Below, piece after piece: positions 54,264 to 60,009 of a stretch of DNA of 60,009 nt. The notes under the pieces were generated by a model, which searched no databases, was not told the origin of the DNA, and saw only the letters and a program-made list of their open reading frames with translations. Every line of letters begins with the position of its first letter. The first letter of the stretch is position 1. Location of the stretch: the NCBI GenBank assembly GCA_016179845.1, contig JACPCK010000048.1, positions 1 to 60,009 of the forward strand. Direction: 5' to 3'. Origin of the DNA: Chloroflexota bacterium. GTDB taxonomy: Bacteria > Chloroflexota > Dehalococcoidia > Lucifugimonadales > JACPCK01. Made by a program: the position numbers and the translations under genes.

Positions 54264-54731
54264 ATGACGGGTTCCCTGTGGCTGCTAGTAGCGATTGGCT
54301 TCCAGATATTGGGCCTTCTCGTATTTTGGGAGCTAAAGGAACAATGGGGGCCATGGACCCTATGGAAGTGGTTGTACGAACACGTTGAATGTTTGCGAAA
54401 AAAGGATGGGAATGCTAATAGGAAAATTCCCCCCCGCATAGAATGGCTCTCTCGCTGGACGGGGATCATAGAGCGGGTTCTATTCGCAGCCCTGACAAGT
54501 TTCTGGATTTCGGCCATGCCCACGTTTATCCTAGGCTGGGTCGCACTCAAGACCGCGGTAGGGTGGCAAGACATCTGGGCGGGGACCGCGTACGGAAAAG
54601 CACGAGGTACTGTAGGCCTGTGGGGTACGGTCGTCTCCCTCTTCATCGCTGTGATTTCCGGTCTTTTCTTGAGAAAAGCTTTGATGACATGGGACGTGAA
54701 TCTTGCCGGGTTTTTTAATCTCTGGCCTTGA
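54264..54731 (+). CDS. membrane protein of unknown function
   Basis: 155 residues from ATG 54264, with AAAAAGGAGG 9 bases upstream. Hydrophobic segments at about 4-22, 70-100 and 125-145; a basic loop (LRKKDGNANRKIPPRIEW) between the first two. No family recognised. A+T content is higher than in acuC and the MFS gene on either side, suggesting separate origin. Confidence 0.6.
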   Translation: MTGSLWLLVAIGFQILGLLVFWELKEQWGPWTLWKWLYEHVECLRKKDGNANRKIPPRIEWLSRWTGIIERVLFAALTSFWISAMPTFILGWVALKTAVGWQDIWAGTAYGKARGTVGLWGTVVSLFIAVISGLFLRKALMTWDVNLAGFFNLWP

Positions 54732-54904
54732 CCCCCGCCCCCTCTAAGAGCGTTCCACAAAGCCTCGCCTCCTGTTGTCTTTATGTGCGCAGACCGGTCT
54801 CTTTTCAAGGCTCCATCGGAGGCTATAATGTAGCCCTTCAGGTAGCCTGCGGAGAGGAGACGAGAATAGCCAGGCAGCATGGCCATGCCAGGGAACCAGC
54901 CGAG

Positions 54905-56215
54905 GTGAAGGTAAGGCGCAGCAGACGCCTCTTCTACGGCTGGGTCATCGTAGGCGTGACCTTCCTGGCCTACTTCGTAATCGCCAGCCAGACCCAAGTC
55001 ATCGGCGTCCTCATCGAGCCCATGACCCGCAGCACCGGCTGGACAAAGTCCCAGCTTATAGGCGCCTATTCCCTGGCCTCGGTCATCGCCGGCCTGGCTG
55101 GGCCCTTTATCGGCCCGCTCCTGGACAGGTATGGCACCAGGTGGCCGATGGCCCTTGCCGCCGGTGTGGGTGGCGCCGTACTGCTCTCTGTATCCCAGGT
55201 GACCAGCCTCTGGCAGTTCTATATCCTCTACGGAGTCCTCTTCGGCCTCCTGCGCTCTGCCCTGGCCGAGCTCCCCGTCGGAACGGCCCTCGCCAACTGG
55301 TTCATCAAGAAGCGAGGACGCGCCTTCGCCCTCACGATGACGGGCCTCCCAGCCGGAGGCGCCGCCCTCGTGCCGCTGGTCCACTTCACCATATCCCTCT
55401 ACGACTGGCAGGCCGCGTGGGTTCTCATGGCCTTCCTCATGTGGCTCTTCCTGGCTCTACCGGCGGCCCTGTTCATGCGCCGCCGGCCAGAGGACATGGG
55501 CCTGCTCCCCGACGGCGCCGAGCCTACCACTGACAGCCCTTCTGCCGCCTCCAGCACCGTCCCGTCTCCCGCGACTGAGGAGCACTCCTTCACCCTTCGG
55601 GAGGCCCTTCACACACGGGCCTTCTGGCTCGTCCTTCTGGCTGCCACCCTCGGCACGGCTATGGCAGGACCCGTCGTATCGATCTTCCTGGTCCCCTACC
55701 TGATGACCAAAGGCCTCACACCGGATGCCGCCGCCAGGGCCTACAGCGTATTCGCCCTCGGCTGGGTTGCCGCCCGCTTCCTCTGGGGCTACCTGGCCGA
55801 GCGATTCCACGTCCGGTACGTCTTCGCCCTCTACACTTTCAGCATTGCCTCTGCAACCGTCCTCCTCATGGCCTCGCCGCCCTCCACTGGCCTGACCATA
55901 CCTGTGCTGGCCCTATTAGGCCTGACCATGGGAGGTGGCGGCATAGCCGGCAACCTGATATGGCCCAACTATTTTGGCCGCCGCTCCATTGGCGCCATAC
56001 GGGGGGTCACCACCCCCTTCTGGGCCTTCGGCTTCGCCCTGGCCCCCCTGCTGGTAGCTTACCTGTACGACAGAAGTCAGACCTACCAGATAGGATTCGC
56101 CCTATCCGTCGCCGCCAACGTCATGGCCGGTTGCATATTATTCCTCACCAGGCCACCAGCTCCCCGGCCAGCGGCTCAGGCAAGACAAGAGAGCCCAGGG
56201 AGAGCCGTTCAATAG
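54905..56215 (+). CDS. major facilitator superfamily transporter (OFA/MCT-like)
   Basis: About 436 residues from GTG 54905 (VKVRRSRRLFYGWVIVG). A longer frame back to 54728 lacks family similarity. About 12 TMs; motif A in GPLLDRYGTRWPMAL, FIKKRGRAFALTMTGLPAGG after TM4, a cytoplasmic linker rich in Ser/Pro in the middle, and second-half GWVAARFLWGYLAERF. Similar proteins carry monocarboxylates or related anions; substrate unknown. Confidence 0.88.
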   Translation: MKVRRSRRLFYGWVIVGVTFLAYFVIASQTQVIGVLIEPMTRSTGWTKSQLIGAYSLASVIAGLAGPFIGPLLDRYGTRWPMALAAGVGGAVLLSVSQVTSLWQFYILYGVLFGLLRSALAELPVGTALANWFIKKRGRAFALTMTGLPAGGAALVPLVHFTISLYDWQAAWVLMAFLMWLFLALPAALFMRRRPEDMGLLPDGAEPTTDSPSAASSTVPSPATEEHSFTLREALHTRAFWLVLLAATLGTAMAGPVVSIFLVPYLMTKGLTPDAAARAYSVFALGWVAARFLWGYLAERFHVRYVFALYTFSIASATVLLMASPPSTGLTIPVLALLGLTMGGGGIAGNLIWPNYFGRRSIGAIRGVTTPFWAFGFALAPLLVAYLYDRSQTYQIGFALSVAANVMAGCILFLTRPPAPRPAAQARQESPGRAVQ

Positions 56216-56252
56216 CTGGCCTCCCTGGGCTCCGTACCAGCGCTGGGGGTGT

Positions 56253-58169
56253 CTACCCCGGCCTGTACTCGCCCTCTACTGGCCCCTCCCCGGGGCCCTC
56301 AGCGGGGCCTGGGCCACCCTGGGGCCCGCCGGGGCCGCCCGTCTTGCTGTAGACAGCTGTTCCTAGCTTCTGTAGAGCCATGTTCAGCTCGTCCAGGGCC
56401 ATCTTTATCTTGCCGAAGTCCTGGCCCTGGAGGGCTTGGCGCAGGGCCGATATCTTGCCCTCAATCTCTCCCTTGAGGTCCGCCGGGACCTTGTCGGCGT
56501 GCTCCCTCAGAATCTTCTCGGCGTTGTAGGCAGCCCCATCGGCCTGGTTCCGCAGCTCCACCTCCTGGCGCCGCCGCCGGTCCTGCTCGGCGTACTGCTG
56601 GGAGTCCTTCACCATGCGGTCTATCTCCGATTGGTTCAGCCCTGAGCTAGGCTGGACGATTACCTTCTGCTCCTTCCCCGTGGCCAGGTCCTTTGCCGAG
56701 ACGGTGAGGATTCCATTGGCATCCACGTCGAAGGTCACCTCTACCTTGGGCATCCCGCGGGGCGCCGGGAGAATGCCATCCAGAATAAATCGGGCCACCG
56801 ACTTGTTGTCGCCCGCCATCGGCCGCTCTCCCTGGACAACGTGGACCTCCACGCTGGTCTGGTTATCGGCCGCCGTGGTGAATGTCTCAGACTTGGCCGT
56901 AGGGATTGTAGTGTTCCTGGGTATAAGTGGCGTGGCCACGCCTCCCAGGGTCTCGATTCCCAGGGTGAGGGGCGTCACGTCCAGCAGCAGGATGTCCTTG
57001 ACCTCGCCCCGCAGCACCGCCGCCTGGATGGCTGCGCCCATGCCCACTGCCTCGTCCGGGTTAACGGACCGGTTGGGCTCCTTGCCAAATATATGGCGGC
57101 ACCGCTCAATGACGACAGGCATGCGGGTCATGCCCCCGACCAGGATCACCTCGTCTATCTGCTCCGGCCTCATGTTGGCATCCTTCAACGCCTGGTGGCA
57201 CGGCCCCTCCACCCGGTCGATCAGGCCTGCCGTCAAAGCCTCCAGCTTGGCCCTGGTGAGAGTCATCACCAGGTGCTTGGGGCCGGCTGCATCTGCGGTA
57301 ATGAAGGGCAAGTTGATCTCCGTCTGGGCCACCGAGCTCAGCTCGATTTTAGCCTTCTCCGCCGCCTCCTTGAGCCGCTGTAGGGCCATCCGGTCGTTCC
57401 TCAGGTCTATGCCTGTGTCCCGGCGGAACTCCTCCACCAGCGAGTCCATGACCCGCAGGTCCCAGTCGTCGCCCCCCAGGTGGGTGTCCCCCGAGGTAGA
57501 AAGGACCTCGAACACCTTCTCGCCCGGCTCCCCCTCTCCCAATCGCAGCACGGATATGTCGAATGTGCCGCCCCCCAGGTCGAAGACGACCACATGGGCC
57601 TCCTTCTTGAACTTCTTGTCCAGCCCATAGGCCAGCGCCGAGGCCGTTGGCTCGTTGATGATCCTCAGCACGTTGAAGCCGGCTATCCTCCCTGCGTCCT
57701 TGGTAGCCTGGCGCTGGGAGTCGTTGAAGTAGGCCGGGCACGTAATGACGGCGTCGGTAATCTTCTCCCCCAGCTTGGCCTCCGCATCCAGCTTCATCTT
57801 CTGAAGGATCATGGCCGAGATCTCGGGAGGCGAATAGCTCTTGCCGCTCATCTCCACATGGGCGTCGCCGTTGGAGGCCCTAACAATCTTGTAGGAGAGC
57901 CGCTTGATGTCCTCCTGGACGGTGGGGTCATCGTACTTCTTCCCCATAAGACGCTTGACGGAGAAGATGGTGTTTTCCGGGTTCACAATGGCCTGGCGCT
58001 TGGCCATGAGGCATACGTACCTCTCCCCCGTCTTCGAGTTGACCGCCACGATGGACGGGTTGAGCCGGGAACCCTCGGCGTTCTCCAGCACGGTCACATC
58101 GCCACCCAGCATGACCGCCAGCACCGAGTTGGTAGTCCCCAAATCAATACCTAGGACTTTGCCTGCCAC
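56253..58169 (-). CDS. dnaK: chaperone DnaK (Hsp70)
   Basis: 638 residues, full length. [55 protein letters not shown], substrate domain start [20 protein letters not shown], and a Gly/Pro-rich tail ([15 protein letters not shown]). ATP-dependent protein folding with GrpE and a DnaJ not seen here. It is last in the unit hspR, grpE, dnaK, one base after grpE ends, under the promoter/HAIR element at 59360-59398. Confidence 0.97.
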   Translation of the reverse strand: MAGKVLGIDLGTTNSVLAVMLGGDVTVLENAEGSRLNPSIVAVNSKTGERYVCLMAKRQAIVNPENTIFSVKRLMGKKYDDPTVQEDIKRLSYKIVRASNGDAHVEMSGKSYSPPEISAMILQKMKLDAEAKLGEKITDAVITCPAYFNDSQRQATKDAGRIAGFNVLRIINEPTASALAYGLDKKFKKEAHVVVFDLGGGTFDISVLRLGEGEPGEKVFEVLSTSGDTHLGGDDWDLRVMDSLVEEFRRDTGIDLRNDRMALQRLKEAAEKAKIELSSVAQTEINLPFITADAAGPKHLVMTLTRAKLEALTAGLIDRVEGPCHQALKDANMRPEQIDEVILVGGMTRMPVVIERCRHIFGKEPNRSVNPDEAVGMGAAIQAAVLRGEVKDILLLDVTPLTLGIETLGGVATPLIPRNTTIPTAKSETFTTAADNQTSVEVHVVQGERPMAGDNKSVARFILDGILPAPRGMPKVEVTFDVDANGILTVSAKDLATGKEQKVIVQPSSGLNQSEIDRMVKDSQQYAEQDRRRRQEVELRNQADGAAYNAEKILREHADKVPADLKGEIEGKISALRQALQGQDFGKIKMALDELNMALQKLGTAVYSKTGGPGGPQGGPGPAEGPGEGPVEGEYRPG

Positions 58170-58170
58170 G

Positions 58171-58779
58171 CTATTCCTCCTTCTGCGACAGCTCTTCTAT
58201 GACGGAGCGGAAGGCCTGGGGCACCTCCACTTTAGGAGGAGGCCCCTTGGCCACTATCACCTGGGCTGGCCGCAGCACCCGGTCGTGCAGCCTATACCCT
58301 TCTCGAACTACGCTGGTCACCGTCCCCTCGGCGTGCTCGGCGCTCTCCTCATAGGAGATGGCCTCGTGCTCCCAGGGATCAAATGGTCGGCCCAGGGCAT
58401 CGATCCTGGCCACCCCCGCAGACTGAAGGACAGCGAGAAAGCTGCGGTAGACCAGCCTCATCCCTTCCAGCCACCCGCTGTCAACCCTATCTGGGGGCAC
58501 CTGGGCCAGGGCCCGCTCCAGGTCATCAAGGGTAGGGAGAAGCTTCAATAGGATCTCTCCTTGGGCGGTGCGGTGCCACCCCAGGCGCTCCTCCTCCATC
58601 CGCTTCTTGAAGTTCACGAGCTCAGCCTGAGTCCGCTGCAACAGGCCCCGGAACTGGTCCCGCTCTCTCACGGCCTCCGCCAGGGCTGCCTGAAGTTCCT
58701 CGGCCACCCCAGCCTCAGGCCCTTCCAGCAGAGGCTCTCCGGCGGCGCTACCCTCTTGGAGTCTTCTCTCTTCGTCCAT
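58171..58779 (-). CDS. grpE: nucleotide exchange factor GrpE
   Basis: 202 residues. N-terminal coiled coil at about 30-80 ([33 protein letters not shown]), conserved [15 protein letters not shown] and the beta domain ending [14 protein letters not shown]. Releases ADP from DnaK. The dnaK ATG is one base beyond its stop; hspR ends 50 bases before it. Confidence 0.94.
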   Translation of the reverse strand: MDEERRLQEGSAAGEPLLEGPEAGVAEELQAALAEAVRERDQFRGLLQRTQAELVNFKKRMEEERLGWHRTAQGEILLKLLPTLDDLERALAQVPPDRVDSGWLEGMRLVYRSFLAVLQSAGVARIDALGRPFDPWEHEAISYEESAEHAEGTVTSVVREGYRLHDRVLRPAQVIVAKGPPPKVEVPQAFRSVIEELSQKEE

Positions 58780-58829
58780 CGTCCCTCCCTGGGCTTTCGC
58801 GGGCTTTCTCAGAGGGGTCGCTACCCCCC

Positions 58830-59300
58830 TTATTCTCCCTGAAGGAGAAGCTTGAATACCGCATTCATCTCCCTTTGCATCGCTTCGAAGGGATCATCGG
58901 CATCAGCCATAGTCCTCAGGCGAGAGCGCATCTCCTGGAGCCTGCTCAGCAGAGTCAATGTAAACTCCACGCCCGCCAGGTTCAGCCTCATCTCCTCCAC
59001 CAGATGTTTGATGAGCCTCAGGCGGACTATCTCGTCCTCCGAATAGAGACGACGCATGCCCAGAGTGCGGGAGGGCCTTATGAGGCCCAGCCGCTCGTAT
59101 TTGCGCAGCGTCTGCGGATGCATCTCCAGGAGCCTTGAGGCCACGCTCATGACGAAGACCCCCCCATATACCCCTTCAGGGTCCGGGGCCGGTCCCTGCC
59201 TTACCTCCAGCCTGACTGGCCTGCCTTCTGCCTCGCCGTAGGCTATGGCTCTGCCTGGGTCTAGCTCCGTGCGCCCGCTCTTACCAGCCTCTCGCTTCAT
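58830..59300 (-). CDS. hspR: MerR-type heat-shock repressor HspR
   Basis: 156 residues. A variable N-terminal extension (about 1-45) then the MerR helix-turn-helix: FVMSVASRLLEMHPQTLRKY, ERLGLIRPSRTLGMRRLYSE, EDEIVRLRLIKHLVEEMRLN, then a coiled coil. HspR binds HAIR repeats and represses dnaK operons in Actinobacteria and relatives. Here it heads its own operon, so it is autoregulated. ATG 59300 follows GAAGAGG/CAGGG; the leader from the promoter is about 55 bases. Confidence 0.9.
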   Translation of the reverse strand: MKREAGKSGRTELDPGRAIAYGEAEGRPVRLEVRQGPAPDPEGVYGGVFVMSVASRLLEMHPQTLRKYERLGLIRPSRTLGMRRLYSEDEIVRLRLIKHLVEEMRLNLAGVEFTLTLLSRLQEMRSRLRTMADADDPFEAMQREMNAVFKLLLQGE

Positions 59301-59359
59301 GGCCCTGCCTCTTCAATGGGGTTGCGCCCATATTATACCCTAACGCTCCTGCGCTTGGG

Positions 59360-59398
59360 ATAATATCACTTGACACACACCATGTCAAGTGATATTAT
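59360..59398. promoter_or_regulatory. HAIR-like operator inside symmetric divergent sigma70 promoters
   Basis: A 16-bp perfect inverted repeat (59360-59375 and 59383-59398) with a 7-base spacer; its core is CTTGACA-N7-TGTCAAG, versus the HAIR consensus CTTGAGT-N7-ACTCAAG. The same bases form two overlapping promoters: plus strand TTGACA (59370-59375), N17, TATTAT (59393-59398); minus strand TTGACA (59388-59383), N17, TATTAT (59365-59360). The minus promoter serves hspR-grpE-dnaK, the plus promoter the zinc-ribbon gene. HspR bound here would block both. Confidence 0.88.
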
Positions 59399-59517
59399 AC
59401 GTCCCGCAGGGTGAACTGCCTTGAGGGCTTGAGGAGCGGAGAGGTAGACCTAACCCGGAGAGATCCGGCTCCGTTTTAATATCGTAACAATAGTTGATGG
59501 AGTGGTGAAAGAAGGGG

Positions 59518-59688
59518 GTGAACAAGTTGATCTACTTCAAGGCGTGCCCACGATGCCGAGGCGATATGCAGTTGGGCACCGACAGCTTAGGCGAGTATCG
59601 CCAGTGCCTCCAGTGCGGCAACTCCGTGGAGGTGAAGTCCAAGCAGCCTCTCTCAGAAAAGCTCGCTCTTACTGAGAAGGCCGCCTGA
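59518..59688 (+). CDS. small zinc-ribbon protein
   Basis: 56 residues from GTG 59518 (TTG 59527 alternative). ACPRCRGDMQLGTDSLGEYR then QCLQCGNSVEV gives a CxxC-N-CxxC zinc ribbon, followed by a basic and charged tail. Probably a nucleic-acid or protein-binding zinc protein; function unknown. It is transcribed from the plus side of the HAIR promoter, so it is probably co-regulated with dnaK. Confidence 0.7.
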   Translation: MNKLIYFKACPRCRGDMQLGTDSLGEYRQCLQCGNSVEVKSKQPLSEKLALTEKAA

Positions 59689-59712
59689 AGCCCTTTAGTG
59701 AGGGCAGCAAAG

Positions 59713-59728
59713 GGGGCCGCGCGGCCCC
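59713..59728 (+). terminator. GC hairpin after the zinc-ribbon gene
   Basis: GGGGCC-GCGC-GGCCCC followed by TGTATT. Short convergent gap to the universal stress protein gene, so it may act in both directions. Confidence 0.5.
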
Positions 59729-59763
59729 TGTATTACGGCACTTGCACCAGCAGGCTGCCAGCG

Positions 59764-60009
59764 CTATGTCTCCGGCCTGATGAGCAGGATCGGCCTGCCC
59801 GACTCCCGCAGGACCTGGTCGGCCACGCTGCCGAAGACGAGCCTTCCGAGGCCGCTGCGGCCGTGGGTGGAGATGGCGATGATGTCTGCCCCTTCCTCCC
59901 TGGCATAGCGGACGATCTCCCTGGCGGGAAGCCCCCGACGCAGGACCCCTTCCACTTCAACACCCCTCTGCCGCAGGGCCTTGGCGGTCCAATCCAGATA
60001 CGTCTGGGC
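59764..60009 (-). CDS. universal stress protein (UspA family), 5' end beyond window
   Basis: The C-terminal 81 residues of a UspA domain are in the window: ALRQRGVEVEGVLRRGLPAR, EIVRYAREEGADIIAISTHG, and the ATP-type motif G-x2-G-x9-G-S in RSGLGRLVFGSVADQVL, ending GRPILLIRPET. The reading frame is open to the window edge. ATP-binding stress protein in the cytoplasm; its location beside the heat-shock operon fits. Confidence 0.9.
   Translation of the reverse strand, partial: AQTYLDWTAKALRQRGVEVEGVLRRGLPAREIVRYAREEGADIIAISTHGRSGLGRLVFGSVADQVLRESGRPILLIRPET

Overview
The window reads as part of a high-GC bacterial chromosome, most likely Chloroflexota and probably Dehalococcoidia-like. This assignment is inferred from gene content, not from a marker phylogeny. 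Supporting features are lipoproteins with Thr-Pro-rich linkers, F420-type luciferase-like oxidoreductases, HspR-controlled dnaK, DUF1015, and many amidohydrolase, MmgE/PrpD and alpha/beta-hydrolase catabolic genes beside peptide-type ABC transporters. UGA is a normal stop for several genes here, yet three genes are interrupted by a single in-frame UGA at a position where relatives carry a functional or conserved Cys. Each UGA is followed by a hairpin of bacterial SECIS geometry. I read them as selenoproteins: two peroxiredoxins (616-1071 minus, 24816-25289 plus) and, most unusually, an HD-GYP-type phosphohydrolase (18490-19827 plus).

Layout. 1-1.6 kb: membrane DUF2007-like protein, Sec-peroxiredoxin and flavodoxin. 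1.8-5.2 kb: ECF sigma factor, RskA-type anti-sigma factor, a second RskA-like surface protein and a cupredoxin lipoprotein. 5.3-15 kb: phosphotriesterase-like hydrolase and a minus-strand operon (family-5 binding protein, two permeases, degenerate cupredoxin, MmgE/PrpD, atypical SDR, two ATPases). 15.2-16.2 kb: alpha/beta hydrolase. 16.4-19.8 kb: GGDEF protein, pilT broken by loss of its Walker A region, and the Sec HD-GYP protein. 19.9-25.3 kb: alpha/beta hydrolase, ferric-iron-type ABC operon (binding protein frameshifted) and the second Sec-peroxiredoxin. 25.3-34.7 kb: second phosphotriesterase-like gene, two more family-5 binding proteins, tRNA m1A58 methyltransferase, two tandem alpha/beta hydrolases with His at the nucleophile position, and nitronate monooxygenase. 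34.9-49.4 kb: mostly housekeeping (PfpI, MidA, hydroxyacid dehydrogenase, ThiD, SpeD-SpeE, Dcd, Pth, a large unknown protein, LigA, DUF1015, a GT-C type glycosyltransferase). 49.8-52.6 kb: ArsM, F420-type oxidoreductase and a small membrane protein. 53-56.2 kb: AcuC-like deacetylase, a membrane protein and an MFS transporter. 56.2-60 kb: hspR-grpE-dnaK behind a symmetric promoter/HAIR element, a zinc-ribbon protein and a partial universal stress protein.

Themes. The selenocysteine peroxiredoxins suggest peroxide defence. The GGDEF, PilT and HD-GYP cluster suggests control of pili or surface behaviour by cyclic-di-GMP. Several transporter and hydrolase sets suggest scavenging of small organic compounds. 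The strand composition changes at about 52-53 kb, from G-rich to C-rich on the plus strand, with a transposase remnant and interspersed repeats at the change point. This would fit a replication terminus, an inversion boundary or an assembly join. I saw no tRNA, rRNA or CRISPR array.
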